A DNA stretch of 64,000 nucleotides from Terrimesophilobacter sp038243605 (GTDB taxonomy: Bacteria > Actinomycetota > Actinomycetes > Actinomycetales > Microbacteriaceae). Position numbers and translations under genes: made by a program. Position 1 is the stretch's first letter, and each line of letters opens with the position of its first letter. The DNA is taken from positions 1 to 64,000 of the forward strand of contig JBBSQX010000013.1 in assembly GCA_038243605.1 (NCBI GenBank). The letters are read 5' to 3'. Below the pieces are notes generated by a model, which saw only the letters and a program-made list of their open reading frames with translations, was not told the DNA's origin and searched no databases. Shown here piece after piece: positions 43,607 to 51,084 of this stretch.

Positions 43607-44349
43607 GAACAACGGCCATTGGAATCGATATTGGTGGCACCGGCATCAAGGGTGCCATCGTCGACGTGTCGTCAGGTGAGTTGCTCACCGATCGCATGAA
43701 ACTTGCCACGCCAAAGGGCGGTGCACCCGAGGACATCCTCGACACAGTTCTCAAACTCTTTGACGGACTCGGCGACATTGACCCCGAGACCCCGGTCGGA
43801 GTGTGCTTTCCTGCGGTTGTGATTGGCGGCAAGACGATGTCGGCCGCGAACGTGTCAAAAAAGTGGATCGGTCTTGACGCCGAAAAACTATTCGAAAAGA
43901 AGCTCGGACGAGAAATACATTTTATCAACGATGCGGATGCCGCTGGCCTCGCAGAAGCACGATACGGTGCCGCCGCCGATGCGGCTGGTCTCACGATCCT
44001 CACCACGCTTGGAACAGGAATCGGCAGTGCGATGCTTTTCAATGGTGACCTCATCCCGAATTCGGAACTCGGGCACCTGACTCTAGACGGGCGCGATGCG
44101 GAGCTTCTAGCCTCCACCTCGGCGAAAGAGAACGACGATCTTAGCTGGAAGGAGTGGGCGAAGAACCTTCAGGCCTATTACGAGCTGTTAGAAAGTCTCT
44201 TCTCCCCCGAGCTCTTCCTCGTGGGAGGGGGCATTTCTAAAAGTTCCGACGAGTTTTTGCCACTGCTTCACCTGCGAACGCCCATTAAACCGGCAGCACT
44301 GCGCAACAACGCCGGCATAGTCGGAGCAGCAGCCCTGGCAGCACAGTAG
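43603..44349 (+). CDS. ppgK: Polyphosphate glucokinase
   Basis: ROK-family kinase that phosphorylates glucose using inorganic polyphosphate or ATP, characteristic of actinobacteria. The 248-aa product has the phosphate-binding GIDIGGTGIKGAIVD, the sugar-binding FINDADAAGLAEARYG and TTLGTGIGSAMLFNG. The length and the GELL...KLATPKGGAPEDI segment match PpgK rather than longer ROK glucokinases. The ATG overlaps the map stop codon by 4 nt. The rnpB 3' end lies 15 bp beyond its stop on the opposite strand. Confidence 0.92.
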   Translation: MRTTAIGIDIGGTGIKGAIVDVSSGELLTDRMKLATPKGGAPEDILDTVLKLFDGLGDIDPETPVGVCFPAVVIGGKTMSAANVSKKWIGLDAEKLFEKKLGREIHFINDADAAGLAEARYGAAADAAGLTILTTLGTGIGSAMLFNGDLIPNSELGHLTLDGRDAELLASTSAKENDDLSWKEWAKNLQAYYELLESLFSPELFLVGGGISKSSDEFLPLLHLRTPIKPAALRNNAGIVGAAALAAQ

Positions 44350-44364
44350 AAGCAGACGGCGAGT

Positions 44365-44745
44365 GAATGGGCCGGCTGATACGCCGGGTTCTGTCCCAGT
44401 GTTTATCCACCGTGGACGGCCATCTATCTACGAACTACGTTGCCGCAGCCCTCTAGCGATCTACCCAGGAACTTGGCGGGCAGCCTTAGCGTTCCCTGTT
44501 GATCTTGCTCCGGACGAGGTTTACCTAGCCGACGCGATCACTCGCGCCGCTGGTGGTCTCTTACACCACCGTTTCACCCTTACCCCTGGCCCGCCAATAA
44601 ATCAACGCGCCAGTGGCGGTTTACTTTCTGTTGCACTTTCTCGCGGATTGCTCCGGGTGGGTGTTACCCACCGCCCTGCCCTGCGGAGCCCGGACGTTCC
44701 TCGGCGTGCATTTCTGCACGACGCGACCGTCTTGCCGACCCATTC
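44365..44745 (-). ncRNA. rnpB: RNase P RNA, bacterial class A
   Basis: The catalytic RNA of RNase P, which makes tRNA 5' ends, about 381 nt. On the minus strand the 5' GAATGGGTCGGC pairs along its whole length with the 3' GCCGGCCCATTC, forming helix P1. The universally conserved GAGGAACGTCCGGGCTCC lies near the 5' side and ACAGAACCCGGCGTATCAG near the 3' side. It is downstream of the RNase H gene on the same strand. Long open frames on the plus strand across it are chance. Confidence 0.93.
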
Positions 44746-44772
44746 ATGTTCAAGTGTAACGAGGTGGCGATC

Positions 44773-44858
44773 CGTTCGAGGGAGGCTTCGACCCCGCTCA
44801 GGGAACGAGAGCAATGTCCGCCCCCCTGAGGAGATTGCGCAGCAATCGTCTCGAAGGG
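44773..44858. repeat. Two REP-like palindromic units upstream of rnpB
   Basis: Unit 1 (44773-44807) starts CGTTCGAGGG and ends CAGGGAACG. Unit 2 (44824-44858) starts CCCTGAGGAG, contains the hairpin GATTGC-GCA-GCAATC, and ends TCTCGAAGGG. The CCCTGAG...CTCGAAGGG pattern resembles an intergenic palindromic repeat common in Microbacteriaceae and relatives. They lie between the RNase H gene end and rnpB. Confidence 0.6.
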
Positions 44859-44866
44859 AAGCCGCG

Positions 44867-45277
44867 CTAACCAAAATTGGCGCGGAGATCCATAGCTTTG
44901 TTTGCGGCGGCGTCTGCGCGGAAGTTCTTTTCGCGCGGAATCCACTCGAAACGCACGGGAGTTCCGGTGAGAAGTTCGCGGGCAACAGCGGCAAGCTCCG
45001 CCATGTCTGGGTGCTTGATCTTCCAGCGGCCACACATTTGCTCGACCACGAGCTTGGAATCCATGCGCACGTGAAGTTCGGCATCCGGATCAATCGCGAG
45101 AGCTTTGCGAACGCCTTCGATAAGCGCCGTGTATTCGGCAACGTTGTTCGAAGCGATTCCAATGTAACGCCCAACTTCGGCAATCACTTCACCTGTTGTC
45201 GGGTCGATGACAACGGATCCGCTGCCTGCCTGACCAGGGTTTCCGCGTGATCCGCCGTCCGCCTCAATCACGAGCAT
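44867..45277 (-). CDS. Ribonuclease H-like protein (RNase HI type)
   Basis: Expected to cleave the RNA strand of RNA-DNA hybrids. The 136-aa product consists of the RNase H fold alone, with acidic residues D7 (EADGGSRGNPG), E48 (NNVAEYTALIEG), D73 (MDSKLVVEQM) and D122 (FRADAAANKAM). In mycobacteria the orthologue is fused to an acid phosphatase domain; here that domain is absent. The ATG at 45277 is 8 bp after the zinc-ribbon gene stop. Order Nif3, zinc ribbon, RNase H is conserved in actinobacteria and implies one operon running towards rnpB. Confidence 0.88.
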   Translation of the reverse strand: MLVIEADGGSRGNPGQAGSGSVVIDPTTGEVIAEVGRYIGIASNNVAEYTALIEGVRKALAIDPDAELHVRMDSKLVVEQMCGRWKIKHPDMAELAAVARELLTGTPVRFEWIPREKNFRADAAANKAMDLRANFG

Positions 45278-45285
45278 TCGGGGCA

Positions 45286-46026
45286 CTAGATGCCTGACTC
45301 TGCCGTGCGCACGAGGATGGCATTGCTGTCGGGGCACAGCACCACATCATCCGGCGCAGCAGTACGAATTTCTGCCATGTCGCTTTCGTTAAGCTTCACA
45401 CCGCTCGCGCTCGAAACGCCGCCCCGCAAGTGCGAAGCACCAGTGCCGTACCTCTCACGCTGCCTCTCATAGAGGGCGACAAGCTCGGCGGGCAGATTTG
45501 AGACGATGGTGGCACGATTCGCGTCTGTGTGATCCCGATCTGAGTGAATCGTCGCCAACCCCGCATCCCTCGATGCTTCAGCTTCCGCGAGCTTTGCCAG
45601 AAGCCCATCGTGAGATGACGTCGACGACGACGATGTCGCTTCGAACTGCTCAATGCGTTCCATCACGGCAAGTTCGATATCTTCGAGGTCAGACTGACGC
45701 TTGCGAAGGGAGGCCAGCTCGGCCTCGAGCCCCGCAATATCTTTCACAGACGAGGTCGACTCAAGCCGCTCTGTGTTGCGTTTGATGCGAGCTTCTACGA
45801 TCACGACATCGGATTCGATTCGCTTGAGTTCGGTATGCGCATCTTCTAGCGCGCCACTATCTGTCACGCCGTTAAGCCTCGCCTCTTCCGCTTCAGCGGT
45901 CAAAGAAACGATCGTCGCCAGTTCAGGCAGACTCTTTGCCTTGTGCGCAAGCTGCTGCAGTTTGGTGTCGATCGCCTGAAGATCCAACAGGATGGCTTGG
46001 TCGTCTGGGCTAGCTTTCAACGGCAT
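45286..46026 (-). CDS. Coiled-coil zinc-ribbon-family protein with degenerate ribbon
   Basis: A 246-aa protein of the family with a long antiparallel coiled coil (about 10-180) followed by a C4 zinc ribbon; function unknown, possibly nucleic-acid related. The coiled coil is clear (heptads of Leu, Ile and Glu from LLDLQAIDTKLQQLAHKAK onward). The ribbon is degenerate: where family members have CxxC the sequence reads GGVSSASGVKLNESD, and the second pair is CPDS, leaving one cysteine of four in the whole protein. It starts 27 bp after the Nif3 stop and is followed by the RNase H gene. Confidence 0.82.
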   Translation of the reverse strand: MPLKASPDDQAILLDLQAIDTKLQQLAHKAKSLPELATIVSLTAEAEEARLNGVTDSGALEDAHTELKRIESDVVIVEARIKRNTERLESTSSVKDIAGLEAELASLRKRQSDLEDIELAVMERIEQFEATSSSSTSSHDGLLAKLAEAEASRDAGLATIHSDRDHTDANRATIVSNLPAELVALYERQRERYGTGASHLRGGVSSASGVKLNESDMAEIRTAAPDDVVLCPDSNAILVRTAESGI

Positions 46027-46053
46027 CGCGGGGGAACCATCTTTCTCTTCTGT

Positions 46054-46890
46054 TTATTGCACAATTGTGAAATCCCACGGATCGGTGCGGAGTTCACTGA
46101 CCGTCACCGTAACACCGGGAAGGGCGTCACGGAGTTCGCCTGCTGCCGTGTCCAGCCACAACCATTCGCTCGCCCAGTGCGACACATCGATCAGGGCTGG
46201 TCCGCCCGAAAGTTTCGCTGTCTCACGGAAAGCCGATGCCGGATGGTGACGCAGGTCTGACGAGATGTAGACGTCCGCTGCCTGAACTGACGGTTCATCA
46301 AGGTAGCTGTCTCCGGCGCCAGCGCACAGGGCGACGGTCGAAATAGGTGCGTCGTATTCACCTGATACCCGCACCCCGGATGCCGTTGCTGGGAGCAGCT
46401 CGGCTAGCGTGCGTGCCAACCTGCCGAGCGTCGTCGCTTCGGCGAGTGTGCCTACCCGACCGATTCCGGCAGATTCCCCCTCACTCACCGTGATGGGGCT
46501 CGTATGGGTGAGTCCAAGCAGTCGCGCCAATACTGCTGAGGTACCTGTCTTAACCACATCAGCGTTCGTGTGCGCCGAATAGAGAGCCGCACCACTGCGA
46601 ATGAGCCGCGAGAGCACCGCGCCCTTGAAACGATCTTCTGAGACGCTTGTCACGCCGCGGAGAAGCAGAGGATGATGCGCTAACAGCATCCCGGCACCGA
46701 GCGCCACTGCTTCATCGGCAGTATCGGGAACGGCATCAACGCAAAGGTGTACGTGATCGACGGCGGCAAGAGGATCGCCTGCGAGAAGCCCCACAGCATC
46801 CCACGGCTCAGCCCCAGAGAGTGGCCACAGTCGCTCCGCTGCGAGAGCGACACCGGCGACAGTAGGAGCAGGTTCGGCCTTCGACGACAT
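46054..46890 (-). CDS. Nif3-like dinuclear metal center protein
   Basis: A 278-aa member of the Nif3/YbgI family, often labelled GTP cyclohydrolase 1 type 2; the true activity is unknown. Metal-binding segments are visible: EPWDAVGLLAGD, the histidine pair in LLAHHPLLLRGV, SAHTNADV and the C-terminal ALIDVSHWASEW. TAGACT lies 6 nt before the ATG, so it may be leaderless. It heads the Nif3, zinc ribbon, RNase H operon. Confidence 0.88.
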   Translation of the reverse strand: MSSKAEPAPTVAGVALAAERLWPLSGAEPWDAVGLLAGDPLAAVDHVHLCVDAVPDTADEAVALGAGMLLAHHPLLLRGVTSVSEDRFKGAVLSRLIRSGAALYSAHTNADVVKTGTSAVLARLLGLTHTSPITVSEGESAGIGRVGTLAEATTLGRLARTLAELLPATASGVRVSGEYDAPISTVALCAGAGDSYLDEPSVQAADVYISSDLRHHPASAFRETAKLSGGPALIDVSHWASEWLWLDTAAGELRDALPGVTVTVSELRTDPWDFTIVQ

Positions 46891-46896
46891 GGCTCC

Positions 46897-46902
46897 AGTC
46901 TA
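46897..46902 (-). promoter_or_regulatory. Candidate -10 element of a leaderless Nif3 promoter
   Basis: TAGACT on the minus strand ends 6 nt before the ATG at 46890, identical in sequence and spacing to the panB element. Confidence 0.5.
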
Positions 46903-46925
46903 GATTGCCTCGCGCGTCGAATCGA

Positions 46926-49900
46926 TTAGCTTGCAACAGTCTGGGACTGCTCGACTGTGATGCCTTCTTGTCTGCGGATTCCGGGGATCCCTACGACGAT
47001 TGGGGTGAGAATTCCGATGATCAAGGCAACGAATACTCCAAGGTCGCTCGCCGCAAGATCACTGGAAAGCGGAACTCCGAGAACGCTAAAGAGGTAACCC
47101 TGCCACCCCAGCCATGCCACCGACGCCGTCGTCAAACCAAAACCGATAACAGACGCGACGACGAGCGTTGCGACGTTCACCCAGTGGAAGTCGGCGTACA
47201 CGCCACGGCGGTGAAGAAGCGCGTGCGGAGAGAATCTTCTACTGCGAATCATCATTTCGGCGCCGAATATCCCCGCCCAGGCGGCGATGGGAACTGCGAG
47301 AGTTGTGGCAACATCCCGAATGATCAGCGAGAAGTCGCCAACGGTGAACGCGAGCACACCCGCCAATACCCCGACTCCAGCACCAACAATCACGACAGCT
47401 GCCGGCCTGCGCATGGACGCACCGGTCGCCTGAAGCGCGAACCCGCCGGAATAGATGGAGATCACGACTCCTGAGAGAAGACTCAAGGCAAGGGCGGCGA
47501 TCAACGGCACCGGATACCAGACCGGAATCAGAAGGGCGATCGTATCGAGCGGAGTCTCGAGAAGCCCGGCGGCAATCTTTGGATCTGATGCGGCGAGAAC
47601 GGCACCGTACGAGATGAGCACGAATGCCGGAATTGTTGCCCCGAACGTCGACCACAGCATAGAGGCCGCTCCTGAACCGGAAGCACGCTGGTATCGAGCA
47701 AGGTCGGCACTACTCACAGCCCAGACAAGCCCAACAAAGCTGAACACCAGGACTGCGCCGGTGATCACGAGAATCCAGGGACCATCACCCACCGTGAGAG
47801 CCATAGGAATGTTCACAGCGGGCCACGTTATGACGATGAGCCCGACAATGAGCACGGCAGAAAAGATAGTGAACACCAGTTGCACGCGGGCGATCAGGCC
47901 ATATCCGAAAAATGCAATGACGAGCGCAAGAAGGAACCCCACCGCAAGGCCAATAATCATGACCTGCATTTCGGTGAGTGGGCCCGTCATCTCAGCGCCG
48001 ACCATGATTCGCGCTGTACCTGCCGCTAGGAACCACAAGAGCACCGCGCCCCAGAACACGCGCACAATGATGGCAAGTACGGAAGGAAGAATGTTGCCGA
48101 GGTGACCGAAAGTGGCACGCGAGACGATCATGGTCGGTTGGCCGCTCCACTTTCCGGCGAGGGTACCGAGGCCCAACGGGAGGAACGAGACTGCAACTCC
48201 GATAAGTGTCGCGACGATGGCCTGACGCAAACTCATGCCGAGAGACAACACAGCCCCGCCAAAGGCGACACTCACAATGGACGAGTTCGCGGCAAACCAC
48301 AACCAGAACAACCGCGACGCACGACCGACACGCTGATCAGTTGGTGTCGGTTCTGTAGAAGTCGATTCGACCCGGAACGCCGGCGGAGCAGAGAGATTCG
48401 CTTCCGCTGTCGGGCCTTCAGAGATCGGCGCCGAAGAACTCGGGACGGGTGCGAACGGAGCACCTGGTGCCGCAGGGATACTCGCAACGCCCTCCGACGT
48501 GACCGGGAACGCACCGATCAGGCCCTCAAACACGTGATCGGTACCGGAGGCGTGGTCGTCGCGAAGTGAATCGTGAGCTGGCTCGGGTGTGGGCTCAATC
48601 AGTGGTTCGGGTGTGGGCTCAACAAGTGTTACGCGATCGGGTACCACTGCATCGTTGAACGAGAACACAGTTGGCACTTCGTCAGCAACAGCCGTTTCTC
48701 CGCCAATAAGCACATCAAAGTCGAACGGGTCGAACGCAGCAGGATCAGCGGGTGGTTCAACGAGATCCGGAACGGGCGAAGGCGAAGAAGCCGGTCGTGC
48801 AAACCCGAGATGAGCTTCTAGATCGAACTCTGGTTCTGGCCCCGTCTCGGGTGCTGCCTCCGGCTCGAGTTCAGGAGCATGCTCGAATTCCAAAGGATGC
48901 TCGAGGCCGGTTTCTCGTTCAGCTTCAGGTTCACGCGCAGCGAATTCGGTTGGCTCCTCGTGGACTGGAGACGGCGGCACAGGCGTCGGTGGCACAGAGC
49001 TCGGAGGTACAGAGATCGGAGGTACAGAGATCGGAGGTACAGACAAGGGTGGCGGCGTGATCGGAGCCGCATTCATCGAAGGCAGAGGCGCGACGAGGCC
49101 ATCCAGAGAAAACGATCCAGGTACGTGATCAGCAGGTGGCGGAATATCCGACACCGGAGTGGTCATCGGGGCCGGAGCGCTCAGCAAGTCGCTGTCAAGC
49201 ACCTCATCAATGCGAAACGTGTGCGTCGCCAGTACTGGGCCAGCCTCTGTTGCTGTGGCTGTTTGAGGCGCCGATGGCGCGCTTTCGATGATGTCGCCAA
49301 AATTCACTCGCACGGATTCGACTTGTGCAAGCGCCTCCGCGCTGCCTTCCGCAACCTTGGATTCTTGCCAGCGAAGGAATTCGGAGACATCCTGCTCCCG
49401 CAACCGCAGCTGATCTTCGAGTTGTGCCATGAAGTCAACAGGGGTTTCGCCGGCGTCATCGTGCTGCGAAAGAGCGGCAGCGAGTTCTGATGTTGGTATC
49501 GAACGCCTCACCGGCGGTTCATTCGTTAGCGCAGTTGGAGGTTCCGGGGGTTCACTAGCTTGGACTTGAGGTGCAGACGCTTCGTGAAAAATCGGGTATG
49601 CGTCTGAGGGTGCCGAGGCTGCAGCCTCTTGCTCCATGTTCATTGCGGCCCACGGGTTGTGGTCAACCACCGTCGGGCCCGACTGCGTTGACTGAAAGTA
49701 CTCCCCTGACAGTGGAACATCATCGAGCGCATGCACAACCCCCGGCTCGCTGCTCGCCCATTCAGGAGCTTGCCATTCGGGTTCGTCTGACTCAGGGGCT
49801 AGCGACTCAGGCGCGTCTGACTCAGGGGCTAGCGACTCAGGTGGTAGCGACTCAGGTGGTAGCGTCTTGGGTGCATCCGGCTCATCTGCTAGTGGCTCAG

Positions 49901-50177
49901 CTGCTACCGGGTCATAGGAGACGGGATTCGGTACATCCGGCACCAGTGGTTGCGCAAAGGGGTTAACAACTGGCAATACCCCGGTGTGCGTAACACGCGC
50001 GAAGTCCTTTTCGAGTGCGCGCGCAAGGTCGTCGTCGCTCATGTCCGTGACGTTGTTGACGTCAGTAGCAGTTGAGGGCGACGAAGTCGATCGATTCGGT
50101 GCTGACGGCGCGCCAAAATCTGCGCCCTCTGATTCGGGAGCGAGATCGCCTACTGGCGGGTTGTCGTCGTCAACCAT
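46926..50177 (-). CDS. NCS1-type purine/cytosine permease with ~620-aa disordered N-terminal region
   Basis: A 1083-aa protein in two parts. Residues from about 619 to the end are a complete NCS1 nucleobase permease with about 12 transmembrane helices, beginning RASRLFWLWFAANSSIVSVA; the substrate is not determined. Residues 1 to about 618 are acidic, Pro/Glu/Ser/Ala-rich and almost certainly cytoplasmic and disordered. They contain tandem repeats (PPES/APES near 105-130, SVPPI near 378-398, EPTPEP near 525-535) and two better-ordered islands: SDDDLARALEKDFARVTHTG (near 47) and FMAQLEDQLRLREQDVSEFL (near 250). The ATG at 50177 may be leaderless. NCS1 permeases are normally 400-500 residues. 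One uninterrupted frame argues against an artefactual fusion. Confidence 0.83.
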   Translation of the reverse strand: MVDDDNPPVGDLAPESEGADFGAPSAPNRSTSSPSTATDVNNVTDMSDDDLARALEKDFARVTHTGVLPVVNPFAQPLVPDVPNPVSYDPVAAEPLADEPDAPKTLPPESLPPESLAPESDAPESLAPESDEPEWQAPEWASSEPGVVHALDDVPLSGEYFQSTQSGPTVVDHNPWAAMNMEQEAAASAPSDAYPIFHEASAPQVQASEPPEPPTALTNEPPVRRSIPTSELAAALSQHDDAGETPVDFMAQLEDQLRLREQDVSEFLRWQESKVAEGSAEALAQVESVRVNFGDIIESAPSAPQTATATEAGPVLATHTFRIDEVLDSDLLSAPAPMTTPVSDIPPPADHVPGSFSLDGLVAPLPSMNAAPITPPPLSVPPISVPPISVPPSSVPPTPVPPSPVHEEPTEFAAREPEAERETGLEHPLEFEHAPELEPEAAPETGPEPEFDLEAHLGFARPASSPSPVPDLVEPPADPAAFDPFDFDVLIGGETAVADEVPTVFSFNDAVVPDRVTLVEPTPEPLIEPTPEPAHDSLRDDHASGTDHVFEGLIGAFPVTSEGVASIPAAPGAPFAPVPSSSAPISEGPTAEANLSAPPAFRVESTSTEPTPTDQRVGRASRLFWLWFAANSSIVSVAFGGAVLSLGMSLRQAIVATLIGVAVSFLPLGLGTLAGKWSGQPTMIVSRATFGHLGNILPSVLAIIVRVFWGAVLLWFLAAGTARIMVGAEMTGPLTEMQVMIIGLAVGFLLALVIAFFGYGLIARVQLVFTIFSAVLIVGLIVITWPAVNIPMALTVGDGPWILVITGAVLVFSFVGLVWAVSSADLARYQRASGSGAASMLWSTFGATIPAFVLISYGAVLAASDPKIAAGLLETPLDTIALLIPVWYPVPLIAALALSLLSGVVISIYSGGFALQATGASMRRPAAVVIVGAGVGVLAGVLAFTVGDFSLIIRDVATTLAVPIAAWAGIFGAEMMIRSRRFSPHALLHRRGVYADFHWVNVATLVVASVIGFGLTTASVAWLGWQGYLFSVLGVPLSSDLAASDLGVFVALIIGILTPIVVGIPGIRRQEGITVEQSQTVAS
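48991..49043 (-). repeat. 15-bp tandem repeat coding SVPPI-type pentapeptides
   Basis: The plus strand carries consecutive copies of a 15-bp unit containing ATCGGAGGTACAGAG, nearly identical in the central part. It encodes the SVPPI/SVPPS repeats in the permease N-terminal region. Near-identity at the DNA level points to recent slippage. Confidence 0.8.
49785..49864 (-). repeat. Degenerate tandem repeat coding PPES/APES motifs
   Basis: Repeated GACTCAGG with GCTAGC or GGTAGC spacers every 15 bp encodes LPPES, LAPES and DAPES units in the permease N-terminal region. Confidence 0.8.
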
Positions 50178-50184
50178 GGCTCAG

Positions 50185-50190
50185 ATAATA
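50185..50190 (-). promoter_or_regulatory. Candidate -10 element of a leaderless permease promoter
   Basis: TATTAT on the minus strand ends 7 nt before the ATG at 50177. The remaining 180 bp up to the tRNA gene hold no other recognisable element. Confidence 0.45.
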
Positions 50191-50372
50191 CGGCCTCCGC
50201 AGCGGTAGTGCACCTGCGGCGTGCCGAGTGAGGCCAACAATCCATGCCGCATGCGCAGTGCCGCGGATGGTATCTAGCCGGCAGGCTCGGCCACAAAGGC
50301 GGTGTCGAGTTTGACGGAATGTCATTCGAGGCGGAAGAAATGCGCAGATAGTGAAACGCCTCAACCAATGGG

Positions 50373-50445
50373 TGGGCCCTACCGGGATCGAACCGATGAC
50401 ATCCACGGTGTAAACGTGGCGCTCTACCAGCTGAGCTAAAGGCCC
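50373..50445 (-). tRNA. tRNA-Val (anticodon UAC)
   Basis: A 73-nt cloverleaf on the minus strand: acceptor GGGCCTT pairs with AGGGCCC, the D arm is AGCTCAGCTGGTAGAGC, the anticodon stem CCACG/CGTGG encloses TTTACAC (anticodon TAC), and the T arm contains GGTTCGATCC. The 3' CCA is not fully encoded (CCC follows the discriminator A), so it must be added after transcription. Confidence 0.95.
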
Positions 50446-50501
50446 GCGCCCGCATTGCGGGAACGATGCTCTATGTTACCGGTCTGAAGCCAGCACAGAC
50501 T

Positions 50502-50507
50502 TACACT
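50502..50507 (+). promoter_or_regulatory. Candidate -10 element of a leaderless DUF1003 promoter
   Basis: TACACT ends 6 nt before the ATG at 50514. It supports that ATG over the in-frame ATG at 50466. Confidence 0.4.
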
Positions 50508-50513
50508 GACGAA

Positions 50514-50930
50514 ATGACCGATAAAACGCTTAACTGGCACCAGAAGCAGAAAGCTAGTCTCAGCACCGGTGAGCGAGCCGCTGATCTCATGCGCAATGGC
50601 ATGGGCAGTTGGATGTTTGTTGGCGTCTTCGTGATCTTCATGGTGGTGTGGGCAATTCTCAACACGACGATCCCCAGTATCAAATGGGATCCTTACCCGT
50701 TCATCCTTCTGAACTTGTTTTTGAGCATGCTTGCCGGTTTGCAGGGCGCGATCCTGCTGATCGCCGCCAAACGGCAGGATGGCATTGCCGCAGCATTGGC
50801 CCAACACGACTACGACACCAATGTGGCCGCAAAAATGGATATCGAACAGCTCATGAAAATCAGCCAGCGACAATTGCTGATCATTGAGGAGCTACGTGAG
50901 TTGCTCCTGACGGCGGCCCCAGCTAAGTGA
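50514..50930 (+). CDS. DUF1003 membrane protein
   Basis: A 138-aa protein of the DUF1003 family, function unknown. Two transmembrane helices (about 33-53 and 64-86) are linked by the conserved TTIPSIKWDPYPFILLNLFL, with GERAADLMRNGMGSW before the first. The cytoplasmic tail is helical (MDIEQLMKISQRQLLIIEEL). The ATG at 50514 (MTDKTLNWHQKQK) is chosen; there is no ribosome-binding site but TACACT lies 6 nt upstream. It lies between tRNA-Val and aceE. Confidence 0.82.
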   Translation: MTDKTLNWHQKQKASLSTGERAADLMRNGMGSWMFVGVFVIFMVVWAILNTTIPSIKWDPYPFILLNLFLSMLAGLQGAILLIAAKRQDGIAAALAQHDYDTNVAAKMDIEQLMKISQRQLLIIEELRELLLTAAPAK

Positions 50931-50967
50931 CCTTCCGAGAGTAGAAACCATGACAAGCTGAACTCGC

Positions 50968-51043
50968 TAGAATTGGCGTGCTCCAGCATCCGTGCCGCAT
51001 GAACTGCAATCCAGTCTTGGCGGCACGCTGGCCACAATGGCCA
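50968..51043 (+). promoter_or_regulatory. aceE promoter candidate and structured leader
   Basis: TAGAAT (50968-50973) is a possible -10, giving a leader of about 105 nt. The leader holds CGTGCCGC (50991-50998) paired with GCGGCACG (51020-51027), an 8-bp perfect stem whose loop has its own ACTG/CAGT pairing. A second hairpin, TGGCCA-CAA-TGGCCA (51029-51043), follows. No T-run follows either stem. Confidence 0.4.
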
Positions 51044-51084
51044 TGCGAACCACCGCAACGAACATGAACCATGCGAGGTCAACC

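Noticed and set aside
44363..45250. 295-codon frame on the + strand across rnpB and the RNase H gene
   Set aside because: The first half is the complement of a clear RNase P RNA and the second half is antisense to RNase H.
46060..46069. 10-bp palindrome CACAATTGTG
   Set aside because: It lies in the last codons of the Nif3 gene, is short, and has no promoter context.
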